From assembly GCF_022539665.2 (NCBI RefSeq), contig NC_081336.1:5038221-5102220 (forward strand): a DNA stretch of 64,000 nt, read 5' to 3'. The DNA comes from Daphnia carinata (lineage: Eukaryota > Arthropoda > Branchiopoda > Diplostraca > Daphniidae). Shown here piece by piece: positions 1 through 10,812 of this stretch; position 1 is the first letter of the stretch, and each line of letters starts with the position of its first letter. The notes beneath the pieces were generated by a model. That model saw only the letters and a program-made list of their open reading frames with translations, made no database searches and was not told the origin of the DNA. The position numbers were made by a program, and so were the translations under genes.

Positions 1-237
1 CATTAAAATTAATTGCGCCTAAAATATTTTATTGAAAATTATGTACTTCGGAAGGATAATAAATTATTGTATGATGGTAAACTACTCTAAATTTTAACCT
101 CATCGTAATAATTTTTGGGATGCCAGTAATCAAAAGAATATAGGTCGCTTTAGCCTTACACAAAAAGGGCGCGAAAATGTTGGAATTCGTCTGCCCCATG
201 GCTTGTTGTTTCAAACAACTTTCAGTTTCTAATCGCT

Positions 238-1034
238 GTGACTCTATCCCTTGTGTTGAAAATGCAGCTTCGAAGGAGAAATTGGGTAATTAATTCGTGT
301 GAAGTTAATAGCTTAGCAAAATGTAATCAGTTGCCATTATGGAGAAAAATTCTTGAAAGGTATAATTATCATAGAATGGGAAACCAGAACGAAACTGTGA
401 GAAATGTTTCTAAAATGGTTCTAGAAGAAGTAAAAGAAGTTTGGGGAAAAACTATTTTACCCATTAAAAAGATTTGCAACTTTTAAATCAGCTTGTCTCT
501 TACTTCAAGAAGTATCGTTGTTTAAAGGTGATTGCCCTTAAGACTAATTTAAGTAAACAGAAAAAAACAAGCATGCTACAGAGAGTTGAAACTTTTTTAA
601 ACGAACTTGATTCGCTCTTTGATATTTCGGTTTCTGATTGTTACAAGCAACTGACCCGATCACGTAATCCTAACTGGAAAAAAGATTGGGCTTTTCTAGT
701 TGATCAAAAAAATGAGAGAAATTTAGTAATTAAAGTTGGGACTGATGAGACAGACGTTGATTTCGAAACCAGGAAAGAATTGAGGCTCCAACTAAATAAA
801 AAGAGATCGAATGCAAATTTAAATGAGGAAGACATTCGCAATCAATTAGTGGAATATAGCGAAGGTGAAATTTCAGACCCGACTGACGAAGTCGAAGACA
901 TATTCAATCCGCCGGATAAAAAAAAGAAAAAAAAGTCACCAACTATCCCCATTGAAATTCAGCCAATCAATTTATCTGAGTTCCTACTCCAGTGTCTGAC
1001 CGCTGTGGATTGTCTGTTCGATAGCAACTTCTAG
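238..1034 (+). pseudogene. Transposase-like gene, N-terminal part (frameshifted)
   Basis: Two overlapping reading frames (238-486 and 474-1034) join near 475 into one protein-like stretch. The second part has a motif of the form FLNELDSLFDIS, a basic/acidic linker and a lysine run near 920-935. I associate this layout with a transposase-like family widespread in arthropods and cnidarians, whose central and C-terminal parts follow at 1636-2744 in the same order. That family link is from memory and was not searched. The frameshift and the later breaks make this a decayed copy. No start codon can be chosen with confidence. Confidence 0.5.
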
Positions 1035-1635
1035 TGCAATCAAGCATAATCTGCACAAATGGTGGTTCAGATGACGACTTTCCATTATCTGTTGCATCAG
1101 TTTGGCGGCATTGAAATTCAGCACGAGAACGTAACGCAAAGCGGGATTCAAAACTTATCGAATTCTTATCGGCAAAGAAAGAAGAACGAGTAGCGTTACT
1201 CGTAAGTGGTGCATCAAATGGCTAAACATAAGTTGTGTATAGTTTTTCTTTAATTATAATGCAACAATTGAATAGTTGCGTTTCGGAGTTTCAGTTTATT
1301 TTAAAAATCGGTACCAAGACATTACAAAATTCACAGCTAGTCCGTGTGATGGCTATAGGAGGACTCCCTTTTGGGAAGCTCGGGCGGGGGTTTTATACCG
1401 CGCTTTTGCTTCGGGACGCTAAGGTTAGCGTGGGTAATAAAGCAGCGAAACGGTGTCAAAAGGGAAATGAGGTTAGCAGATAAGCTTGGTGTCGTTGACA
1501 CCTCGGTCAACCGGAAAAAGGTAATAAAAGGGGAGACCGTAGCGAAAAGGTCGACTGAGGTAGAAAGATAGCAAGGACAATATGCGAGTTGAGTTGAGCT
1601 TGAAGTCCTTACAATAACCATAAGTTTATGAGTGC
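1035..1635 (+). other. Degraded linker and inserted sequence between transposase parts
   Basis: Stretches here can be read as a continuation of the broken transposase-like gene, for example a basic segment with RERNAKRDSK around 1120-1165, but only across several frame changes. From about 1350 to 1615 the sequence becomes G-rich, opens on both strands and does not fit the family; it may be a small insertion. No separate gene is supported. Confidence 0.3.
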
Positions 1636-2744
1636 TAGCCCTAAACTTATTGGAATCCCACCAATGGAAAATTCAACTGGAGTTTCTCAAATGAAAGCTG
1701 CTATTGAGTGAAGCATGGCAAGTTAAAGATTCTCTAGTTGGATTTTGCTTTGATACAACCGCTAGCAACACTGGTGTCCGTGCTGGTTGTGCAATTCTAA
1801 TTCAGCAAGAACTCAAGCGCAGATTGCTGTGGTTGGCTTGTCGTCATCATATGATGGAACTTCATGTAAAACATGCATTTAAATCGCTATTTGGAGATCG
1901 GACAGGTCCTGAAGATGTTTTAATTAAGTGGTTCAATAGCTTATGGGGTGACGTTAATCATGACACAAGCGATCTCGGTAAGAATTTGTTGCTTAATATT
2001 ATTAATTTTGGATTGCTTAATATATTCCGATTTATGGAAGTATTTGTATGGCCAAGTGACGAATCTTCTGAACTTTTGATGCAAGCTAAGGCCAGCAAAG
2101 CCTGGTTAGAATTTGTCGGTGAAAAAGGAACTTTTCCGAGGGCGGACTTTAAAGAATTGGCCGAATTAAGTTTAATCTGGTTGGGTGGACAACTGCCAGG
2201 AAATAAGAAATTTTCTTTTTAAAAACCCGATGCCTTTCATCATGCGCGCTTTATGAGTAAATCAATCTATCTTCTCAAGATGGAATTGCTATCAAACAGA
2301 ATTCAAATGGACGCTGAGGATCGAAGATCAGTTCACCAACTGGCAACATTTATTGGACTCTTAAGGTATCTTACCGAAGAATTAGTTGTGCTCTCTATAT
2401 TCAACGGAGATCTTCCAAAATTTTTACGTAGTTTAATGGCGAAAAAACTATACAATTTTCCACGGCCAGCTGAATTTTCCCTATCAAAACCAATATTTCC
2501 TAAATTAGAATCTCTAGATAATTTGATTTCGTTGATAGGCCCGAATTCTTGGTTAGTTTTCAAGCTACTGAAACTGGAAAATAAGCAAGACTGGATGCAG
2601 CTTCCGATTGAATATTGGGAACTAATTAGCGACTACCAGACAGTGAAAAATTTCGCAAACCAACTCGAAGTAACAAATGATTGTGCTGAGCGAGGCGTGA
2701 AGCTTGTTGGCGATTTTATAGATACGACTACGCCGACCGCGTAG
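1636..2744 (+). pseudogene. Transposase-like gene, central and C-terminal parts (hAT-like?)
   Basis: Reading begins near 1636 (KLIGIPPMENSTG, frame +1) and shifts near 1700 into an ORF to 2222, then another from 2253 to 2744. Landmarks are a FDTTASNTG motif (about 1745-1775), a CRHHMMEL motif (about 1840-1865) and a C-terminal NDCAERGVKLVGDF motif (about 2677-2720). An Asp, a Cys/His element and a late Glu-Arg in this order resemble the layout of hAT-type transposases, but this assignment is tentative. A second fragment with the same C-terminal motif lies at 58741-58935. The frameshifts and a stop make the copy non-functional. Confidence 0.5.
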
Positions 2745-3022
2745 TGATGGCCGCCGTACCGAGTTTCGATTTCCCGGTCGAAGCACCAAAATGTTGCCTC
2801 TCCACGCGGTTGTACAGGGAAGAGAAAAGAAAAATGATTAATCGAAAACAATTGCTTTTAAAAGAGACGGTTTTGGCGAGCTCTAACTCTCCAACAGGAA
2901 GACTACTTACTCTGCACAAGATGAGTCTCACGCTCCTTCAACCACACTATGGCCAAAACCAATCCAGTCAAGTTATTTATAAGAATATTATTAATTCTAC
3001 TTATGATATTCAAGAAAGATAA
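2745..3022 (+). pseudogene. Probable 3' tail of the transposase-like gene
   Basis: An open frame of 92 codons follows immediately after the stop at 2744. It contains a basic EEKRKMINRKQLLL segment that may be the frameshifted continuation of the preceding gene's C-terminus. The remainder up to 3022 is not recognisable. I give it only as a likely tail. Confidence 0.3.
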
Positions 3023-3088
3023 ATTTCAGTTACTACTTTCTAGTTGCTTCTTATAACGCTAATTTGTTTTATAATTGGTTATTCTAGA

Positions 3089-3237
3089 ATGGTAAGGATT
3101 ATTTTATCTGAAGACGGTGGATCTGCAGTAGCAGATACAACCGGGGACAATTTTACTAATGAGACACTGCCAGTCTCTTCATTGCAAATCGGCCCCTATG
3201 TTGTACGACAACCTTCCACTAGAAAAGATGTTGATAG
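3089..3237 (+). CDS. 5' part of an ORF split by retroelement RE1
   Basis: An ATG at 3089 opens a frame that runs into the left LTR of RE1 at 3238. When RE1 and one copy of its ATAG target duplication are disregarded, the same frame continues at 14744 and ends with TAA at 14838-14840, about 83 codons in all. Upstream, 3068-3087 ends in a pyrimidine-rich tract plus TTCTAG that could be a splice acceptor, so this may be an exon rather than a whole gene. The product is not recognised; the residues are polar with many Ser, Thr and Asp. Confidence 0.4.
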
Positions 3238-3976
3238 TGTAACGAAGCCGACTATATTACTCTAACTTTTCTCGCTTTTGCATCAGTAGAAAACACAAGT
3301 CTGGACATGGCAAATGCAACATCATATGCGAAGTTCAGCTTCCCAGATAAACACCTGCAGCTGACTCAAGCAGACGATACGTCCCCAACATCACGCCACG
3401 TCAAACGGCATCTTTTAATTGGCTGCCGCGTGAGTGCACAAGCTCCGCCCAATCACGCCACTTTTTGCAATATGCAAAGTTTCGTGATGAACCTAGCTGT
3501 TGACGGAGATCAGACAAGTTGTTGCAGCCGTGCCGACTAGTTGCCTTAAAGCAGTTTTCCCTCGCCTTTATTAGTAGTATTGTGTAGTAGTTAATGTTTT
3601 GTGACTTGATCAGTAAAGTCAAACTTGCTCCGATTTAACTGTATCCGCGAGACCCGTTTGACTAGTTTCCCTTTATTTCGTGCTCCCTTTTTCGTATTGC
3701 TTGTGAGGAGAACGGTGAAGCGTTCGTTTCGTATCGTTATTCTTCCATCCCTATACTCGTGTAATCACGGTAAGACCCCGTTCTAATTCTTTCTTCTTTA
3801 ACTTGTTTCTCAAATGTTTCTTCTTATCTTTTGTTCTCTTGTCTTTTTAATTCTTATGTCTTAGCTTGTAATAAACACATACATCATTGTGGGTAAAACG
3901 CCTCTTGAGTTCAGTGCATTCTCTTATTGTCTTAATTCCGTAAAGTCCATCTTCCCACACGGGAAGATGCTTTACA
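3238..3976 (+). repeat. RE1 5' LTR
   Basis: It begins TGTAACG and ends GCTTTACA, and matches 14000-14739 across its whole length apart from scattered substitutions. An AATAAA polyadenylation signal lies at about 3870. Near the 3' end, ATCTTCCCACACGGGAAGAT can fold as a short hairpin. ORFs seen on either strand inside it are repeated in the other LTR and are not genes. Confidence 0.92.
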
Positions 3977-3979
3977 TTA

Positions 3980-3991
3980 TGGTGGCAGCGG
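3980..3991 (+). promoter_or_regulatory. RE1 primer-binding site candidate
   Basis: TGGTGGCAGCGG begins three bases after the LTR end. A sequence starting TGG directly inside the 5' LTR is where a tRNA 3' end (…CCA) primes minus-strand synthesis. The tRNA species was not identified. Confidence 0.6.
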
Positions 3992-4010
3992 TTTTTCGAA
4001 CTCGATCACA

Positions 4011-5354
4011 ATGATGGATGATGTTATTACTGGCGGACATAAGATTCCTCGTACTCCTGCAAGCACTCCACTTGTTTCCCTAACACCAGAGGTACAGATT
4101 AACAACGACACAATTTCCAAGTTAATTGATTTTGAGAAATTATCAGCTCGTGCCTTGCCTACGTCAGATAAGTTTCAGAGTTGCAAAACGTCAGAGGTAG
4201 AAACCGAGGCCATTAAGAAGTCAGCTTCTCCCGTTTTGAAACATAAAATACCGAAGGACAATACTCAGTTACGTAAATTAAGATCGAATCCCGCTTACGA
4301 AGAAGTAGCTCCATTTGATAAGACCGCTAATAGGAAAATTTGGGCACGTGGTAAAAGTACAGCTGTAACCACACAAAAGCCACCGTCCGTTTATGCTAGA
4401 TTGGCTTCACGCTTTTCTCCTGCAAAAACACCTGAGAAAAGTGAATCAAAGACCAGTTTTCTCTCATGCACACTTCTGAGCTTTTTCCGGAAGAAGAGCC
4501 CAGCGATGGATCACCTCAACTTGAGTCTCCATCACCTATACCACGAAATTCAGAGCAACCCGGCCAGAGTATTTCCGACACCGTCAAGTCCAATTCCATC
4601 GCTGATACTAGCACTCAAGTGCCTCAAGGAGAGGGAGCTAGATTTCCAGTCACCCGATACGAAAGTCTGGGACCAGCTGATCCGGCTGCTAAACGATTTC
4701 GGGCTGAAGCGCCGACCGCAGGACAAACGACAGCTGCTGACGGACGTGGAAACACCAACGATATTCCTGAAATACTTAACCGCGATACAAGAAGTGAGAG
4801 CCGGTGGGCAGATAAAGAAGACAACGCGGAAGGCAGATCGACAAGCATCCGAGCTGACGACGTCCTTTACGACGTATGCGAGGCAGTTTACAACGTCCCT
4901 GTTGGGATAGACGTACAGCATAACCGAATTGCAGACACTCGTGCCAGCGAAGGACAAGAACCTATTCAACTTAGTTCCCAGGCAGGCGACACTCAACAGC
5001 AAGGAGGAGGGACAATACGAGTTTCTCATCCTGGAAATATCGGAATTTTCGACCCATCTGGGGGAAACTTTGTTGGACTTTCAACTGAATCTCCTAACGG
5101 ACTTACTAAACCTAGTCTCGTTCCTGAGAAAGCTACAATCCATAACAAGCCTGAAACCCGTGTTACCGGAACTGATATCGCTGGGGAACAAATTGAGCCA
5201 GTTCAGTAGGGTGACACGGCCGTGCCACAAGCAACTATCGATCATCTACAAAGAAGTCCTCACCCAGACCGCCAAACAATTGAAACAATTCCTATCATCC
5301 ATTCAGGAGAACCAGGACGAACTGCAGTCCACTCTAGAGCGTCAGACATCGTAG
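4011..5354 (+). pseudogene. RE1 ORF X, helical protein upstream of gag (one in-frame stop)
   Basis: This frame opens with ATG at 4011 (preceded by another in-frame start region 40 bp after the LTR) and runs 299 codons to a TAG at 4908-4910, then on in the same frame to 5354. The N-terminal 150 residues are basic and polar; the later part is rich in Leu and predicted-helix patterns, with heptad-like spacing near 5020-5350. From 4466 onward it overlaps ORF Y in another frame. The position, between the primer-binding site and gag, is unusual for Gypsy elements. No homolog was recognised; it could be a matrix-like or regulatory protein. Confidence 0.55.
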
Positions 5355-5506
5355 GAACCGACAAACAAGCGCCAGACAGGACGACTACGATTCCGAAACC
5401 GTCGATACAACTAGCTGATCAAAACCTTGGCGAGTCCCGACCAATTTCGAACCGCGTCCCAGGGACCGCACAACTCGGCATCGTAAAGCCCATAATTCCC
5501 GTATAA
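4466..5506 (+). pseudogene. RE1 ORF Y, low-complexity polar protein overlapping ORF X
   Basis: Frame 2 is open from ATG 4466 to TAG at 5207-5209 (247 codons) and again from 5210 to TAA at 5504-5506, so a single stop interrupts about 345 codons. The product is rich in Ser, Thr, Pro, Glu, Gly and Gln and looks intrinsically disordered. It overlaps ORF X for nearly 890 bp and ends 17 bases before the gag ATG at 5524. Two long overlapping frames, each with one stop, suggest overprinted genes rather than chance, but codon-level tests were not run. Confidence 0.5.
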
Positions 5507-5523
5507 CTTTGTTTACCAACAAT

Positions 5524-6799
5524 ATGGCTTACTCTTATTCCCCTACCAGAGCAGCTACAGTCAATGATTTAAACGATTTACAAAACAACCAGCATACCTT
5601 TTCGCGATTGCAATTACTTCCTTCTTTTTCCGGTAGTCCAATTTCTCGCTTTGACTCTTGGTTAGAATCTTTTGAGAGCATAGTTGATGGGGCAGGATGG
5701 TCTGAAGGAAAAATTGTACAGATGCTGCGTGCAAAATTAACGGATAAAGCTTTTTCAGTCATACAACCCATAATCAAGAAACATCGGTACAATTATAATT
5801 CCATTAAAGAAGCCTTGCTCGATCACTTCCACGGGGATGAAAATGTTGATGTTTACATTAGGAAATTCAATAAAGCCACGTAAGCCTGGAGAAAAAATTG
5901 TAGATTATGCTCATCGTTTGCAGGAAATTTTTAAAAAGGCATATCCTGGTGGTTATATGGAAAAATCTTTCGCAGTTATTCTCATGCAGACATTTATTGA
6001 AGGATTAGATTCAAAATTGCAAGCTAAGGTCAGATATAAGGAATTCAGAGATTTTCACGAGGTCGTAGCAGCAACTCGCGTTTATGCCGTTCGGCTGGAA
6101 GCCTTGGAAACAGACCATGCGAAGCATAAATTTGTTAGGGCTATTGACGAGTCATTTAGCACAAAAGATTCGGAATTAAAAGAACTTAAGGAAATGTTAA
6201 TTGACCAGAACGAAATTGAAAACAGTGCCGTTGCCAATATTCGTCATAGCCACAAGCAAGAGGTTAATCCAAAGTCGGATAAAGATGAGATTAATGATGT
6301 GCTTCACGAGCTCACACAGGCTGTAAAACAACTCCAGCAAGATAGGAAAGATTATTCTCCTGCTCCACCAGACGCTCCCTATAAGAAACAAGTTTCATTC
6401 CAATCGAATGACGCTAATCAAGATAGGAACTGGAGGCCTCCCCAGCATCGCCCCAATAACAGTTGTAATAATAACAATAACAATCCTAATCCTTACCAAT
6501 ACCTACCGGCTCGATTTCCAAATAGACCTGCGCCAGCCACACCCTCCTACTAGGGGCCACATAATAATAATAATTATAACAGATCAGATCGGCAAGTAAT
6601 AACTTGTAATTTTTGTGGTTACCGTGGCCACACGCAGTCCCATTGTCGTCAATTTCAACGTCAGAGTCTTGAACCGGCACAGCCTCCCATCTGCTATTCT
6701 TGTCGCGAAGTTGGTCATAGATCTAATAATTGTCCGAAATTCAGAAGCTCTCAAAGACCTAACATTCCAGGTCCCCCTCAGCGTCAGGAAAACCAGTAG
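5524..6799 (+). pseudogene. gag: RE1 gag (capsid and two zinc knuckles)
   Basis: Starting at ATG 5524, the product has a capsid-like region with FSGSPISRFDSWLESFE and YNSIKEALLDHF motifs. One frameshift occurs near 5880; the frame then continues as a helical capsid C-terminal domain, an Asn-rich linker, and past a TAG at 6551-6553 into two CX2CX4HX4C zinc knuckles (6605-6646 and 6692-6733). It ends at TAG 6797-6799. The next frame, one base back, opens into protease, so the gag-pol relation is -1. The knuckles would bind genomic RNA during particle assembly. Confidence 0.85.
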
Positions 6800-9109
6800 C
6801 TATCAACTGTAGCTTCGGGTCAGTTGGTAACGAGCCTCATATTAAACCCCGACAAGTCGCAAAAATAACCACTATTACGAATGAATCGACCCCTAGAATT
6901 CCATTGAAAATTTTTCAGATCCCGTTACAAGCATTATTTGACACAGGCGCGTCTAAAAGTATTATCCATGAGAGATTATTTAATAAGTTACCCCCTAGAG
7001 GTCAGGTGATCTGCAGTCAGCTTGACTTCGATTTATATGATGTAGGGGAGAAGAAATTACATACGCTGGGAAGAGTTATATTACCCGTATGATACGGAGA
7101 AGCAGTTTTTAAGCAAGAATTTATTGTTACTAATGGTGTTTCTGAAGACTGTATCCTTGGATGGGATGCAATCCAGAAGCACGGATTTCGGCTTGACGGA
7201 GAAGCCAGGAGCATTTACCTAGCGAGGGATGAGCAGGGATCAGCCATCTCTAGGGTACCCGACATGGCAGTTACTACGGTCAAAAAGACGACGCTATTTC
7301 GTCAGACGTCGATATTAGTTGCAGCGCAAATGAAAGGTTCATTTCCGTATGTCCCACCTAATACAGCATTTATATTTACCCCAGCAAAAGATTTGCCAGC
7401 AGGCATTTATATCGAAGACTTAAAATTAAAATTTTGGTCTTCGATGGAACATATAAAATTTTGGTCGAGAATCATTCATTACATCAAATCAAAATTCCTA
7501 GAAACCCTAAATTAGGCGTAATTGAAATAATTGGTAATGTTATCGGAAAAATTTCTTTAGCGAAATTGGACGATAATCCTAAAGCAGAAACTGAGCCAGT
7601 TTTAATTGCAGAAGTAGATCCTGAATTTCAAGCACCGCTTTCAAAATTATTAACCGACATTCACGACTTGTTCGCGTCCAAAGATTCAGAATTAGGAAAC
7701 ACCAACCTTATAAAACATACGATCGATACACAAGGAAGAGGCCCCATTAGACAACGCCCATACAGAGTAACAAATAACCAAAGGAAATTATTAGATGATA
7801 AAATACAAGAAATGCTCGATGCAGATGTAATCCAATACTCACATTCCCCATGGGCTTCACCCGTGGTTTTAGTAGAAAAGAAATGTGGAGAAGTAAGGTT
7901 TTGTGTCGATTATCGCAAATTAAATAGTATTACTAAAAAAGATTCTTTCCCTATGCCTAGGATAGACGAAACTTTAGATAAACTATACGGAAAGAAATTT
8001 TTCACAACCCTCGATTTGGCTTCAGGCTATTGGCAAATTCAAATTGATGATCCAGCTATCGAAAAAACAGCGTTTGTAGTGGAAAACAACCTCTACGAAT
8101 TTAAACGAATGGCATTTGGCTTGTGCAATGCACCCGCTACGTTCCAACGACTAATGAATTATGTACTGAGAGACGTCTTATGACGTAAAGCATTAGTTTA
8201 TTTGGATGATGTTATAATATTTTCGGATACCTTCGAAGATCATTTACGTGACATCCGTGAAATTTTTGAATTATTGCGGGATGCCAATCTAAAGTTAAAA
8301 CTCAAGAAATGCCAGTTTATTAAACGCTCAGTTAATTATCTAGGTCACGTAATATCGACTGATGGCATTAAACCTGATCCGAGTAAAATCGATAGAATAG
8401 TGGACTATAAAACACCGACTTCAGTCGATGAAGTCAGATCATTTCTCGGATTAGCCGGATACTACAGAAGATTTATTAAGGATTTTGGAGCAATTGCTAA
8501 ACCGTTGACTAGATTAACCCATAAAGATCTTAGCAGAAAACCTTTTAATTGGGGACCCGAAGAACAAGTTGCTTTCGAGAAATTGCGCAATTCTCTAGTA
8601 ACGCCACCGGTTCTTGCTTATCCCAATTTCAATGAAAAATTTATACTTTTCACGGATGCCTGCGATTACGGCATTGGAGCAGTGCTATCCCAAATTCAAA
8701 ATGGCCAGGAACACCCCATAGCCCACTCCAGTAGACAGTTGACAAAAGCAGAATCGAATTATAGTACGACAGAGAAGGAAGCCTTAGCGGTCGTAGATGC
8801 CATCAAGCATTTTAGGCACTACCTATTGGATAAACCTTTTGAAATTATCAGTGTCCCTTGCAATGGCTTAAAGAACAAAAGGATAATAATGGTCGATTAG
8901 GAAGATGGGCTATACTATTGACCGCAACGAATTATGAATTAAAATATAGGCCGGGACGTGTTCATCAAAACGCAGATTGCCTGTCACGCTTAAAGGTAGC
9001 TAGCATCCAAACAGGGAGCAATATTACCTTCATTTGCGAGAAACAATTGGAAAGACGAACATTGTCCCCCTATCGAGACGCCTTCGAAGTTCGAGAATCG
9101 ATTCCATAA
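6781..9109 (+). pseudogene. pol: RE1 pol: protease, reverse transcriptase, RNase H
   Basis: The protease active-site motif LFDTGAS is at about 6937-6957. A TGA at 7090-7092 and a frameshift near 7435 precede the reverse transcriptase, which shows [44 protein letters not shown] and, just after a TGA at 8181-8183, YLDDVIIF, the catalytic Asp pair. RNase H begins near 8640 (FTDACDYGIGAVL) with the TEKEALAVV motif; a second frameshift near 8855 leads to a GRVHQNADCLSR motif at about 8953-8990. These are textbook Gypsy motifs. The integrase that should follow is absent. Confidence 0.9.
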
Positions 9110-9548
9110 ATCGATTTCGACCCAAACAATGGAAATTGCGGAAGATATGGAGCCAAACACGAGTGAATTGGACAACGTGGAATTGGAACCCTTGGAAGCA
9201 GAGGCCGTGGAAAATGTGGATGTGGAAAGTGCGGAAGTGGAAACGGCGATATTGGAATCAGCGGTATTGCAAATGGCCGACAACCAAAACAATAAACAAC
9301 ATTCGCATATCGACAGCGAAATCCAAGAAATACACAATTCAGACGGTGATAGCTCAATTTCTGAAGATGCGTTTAGTAATCAACATGATACCACACCATT
9401 CCCCGAAAACAACGCAGTTGCAATAAATCGCGAATCCGAGGCTCGACAGCTGGCGCCTGCCATCAATCAATCAGAAAAATTGCCATCCCAAAATGCTACC
9501 GGACGCCCGCAAAGAAATCGAAGACTACCAATACGTTCTAGAAATTAG
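9110..9548 (+). pseudogene. RE1 pol C-terminal tail after deleted integrase
   Basis: An open frame from 9129 encodes an acidic Glu/Val/Asp/Asn-rich stretch with several imperfect short repeats (VE, AVE, VES) and ends in a basic GRPQRNRRLPIRSRN tail, the kind of ending found after integrase in Gypsy pol proteins. RNase H sequence ends about 100 bases upstream, so some 1 kb coding for the HHCC and DDE domains appears to have been lost at a junction between about 9000 and 9125. Confidence 0.6.
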
Positions 9549-9594
9549 AGGCCCTTACTAAGAAACAAAGTCAACGATCACATAACGAACCACC

Positions 9595-10290
9595 ATGTAT
9601 TTAACAGCAAGAAATTTCAAAGTGGCTTCACAACGCTCCCAACACTTGTTGAGTTTAGTCCGAACAGTCAGTGCTCCGAATTTCAACTCTGCTAGAAAAT
9701 CAAGAATGGACCCGTGCGCCAATTCTAACAATCCGCAAGACCAGGCCGTTTCAGAATGGCTAAGCGCCGATGACCAGGCCGCCAAAGTGATGACACCGAT
9801 GGTTTCCGTCCTGGTGTACGATTGGACGCAGCTCCCGGAGAAGACGGTCGAGGTTAGCCAGACGCCACGGTCCCCGGAGCCTGACGACATGGAATCATGG
9901 GAGATCGAACGTCAACGTTACGAGCGCCGTGTCGAAGAACGTACGGCCTCGCTCACCCGTAAATTGAACGCTGATCTTTACGCCGAGGATTGGGGAGGAG
10001 CGGTCGACACCCTAAAACTCATTTTAGACTTGGATCCCGTTAAGCGACACCCCCTCTGTTCAACTGGTCGCCGGACTCGTGGGACACAGGTCGAAAGCGT
10101 CAGAGGCGCGACGGCCCTCACACCCCCCTTTGAACACACCATGAAGGAAAAGGAACGAAAAGGACCAACGACGACAAGGACAATCTCTATTTACTCCCCC
10201 AGTAGCAATGTGCTTATTCCCCTTAGTATAGAGCTATATCCCAAAGTTTTTCCCCCCTTTCACATTATACTCCCTATCTTTACGCTATGA
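9595..10290 (+). CDS. RE1 accessory ORF A (ILDLDP-motif protein)
   Basis: An uninterrupted ORF of 231 codons with ATG at 9595 and a second in-frame ATG at 9706 where similarity to its relatives would begin (MDPCANSN...). It has a polar N-terminus, a basic/acidic helical segment (ERQRYERRVEERTASLTRKL) and a conserved block ending ILDLDPVKRHP at about 10018-10050. The residues beyond about 10060 look like run-on sequence. Related ORFs occur at 11280-11638 (same element) and 30305-30737 (RE2, minus), always between pol and env. No known family was recognised; a small regulatory or nucleic-acid-binding protein is a guess. Confidence 0.6.
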   Translation: MYLTARNFKVASQRSQHLLSLVRTVSAPNFNSARKSRMDPCANSNNPQDQAVSEWLSADDQAAKVMTPMVSVLVYDWTQLPEKTVEVSQTPRSPEPDDMESWEIERQRYERRVEERTASLTRKLNADLYAEDWGGAVDTLKLILDLDPVKRHPLCSTGRRTRGTQVESVRGATALTPPFEHTMKEKERKGPTTTRTISIYSPSSNVLIPLSIELYPKVFPPFHIILPIFTL

Positions 10291-10510
10291 ATAAACAAGT
10301 AGAATTGGATATATCTTGGCTAGCTTTCTCTACAAATAGAAGGAGTTTAAATACGAGAGTAAAATAGAGCATTCAGATATGAATGAAATAAAAGATAGTA
10401 AAATGAAATTATGATTTGCATCTTTTATCTGCCATTTAAAACAATAATTTTCTCTTAAAGAAAACCAAGAAAAGAAGGGAAAACACATCCTTGGTAAGGG
10501 TATTTCAACA

Positions 10511-10580
10511 ACGGCTGAGACGGGGCTCGAACCCGAGACGCCCGAGTGGTGGTCGAGGGCTATATCGCTACAGCGTATAG
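10511..10580 (-). repeat. Antisense tRNA-like sequence (a) in RE1
   Basis: On the minus strand it reads GCTGTAGCGATATAGC, resembling box A, then after about 40 bases CGGGTTCGAGCCCCG, a perfect box B with a T-stem. It lacks a complete cloverleaf by eye. It matches 10738-10812 at many positions, so the two are related copies. Confidence 0.6.
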
Positions 10581-10737
10581 ACATATGTCCAACCTATCTT
10601 AAATACCAAAGCCATTTCAAACCAAACCAGGAATAAAACTTAAAATATTTAATAATAATTCAATCACAGTAGAATAATTATGAATTAATTCGCTTCCGCC
10701 AGCTCTTGAGGAATCTTCCAGTGAATTTTTAGTCAAG

Positions 10738-10812
10738 GTCACGGCGTGATTCGAAACTAGTACTCCCGAGTCGTAGTCAGAAGCTATAACATTAAACCGT
10801 ACAGCATATGCC
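10738..10812 (-). repeat. Antisense tRNA-like sequence (b) in RE1
   Basis: The minus strand has GTTATAGCTTCTGACTACGA, ACTCGGGAGT and then AGTTTCGAATCACG (box-B-like). Sequence shared with copy (a) includes TATAGC, ACTCGGG and the TTCGA loop. It is more diverged than copy (a) and is not a functional tRNA gene. Confidence 0.45.

Noticed and set aside
3401-3622. Minus-strand ORF in the RE1 LTR, also at 14014-14385
   Set aside because: The same frame occurs in both LTRs and has no domain; it is a shadow of LTR sequence.
9034-9426. Trp/Lys-rich plus-strand ORF and its minus-strand mirror
   Set aside because: Shadow frames of the repetitive acidic pol tail read at 9129-9548.
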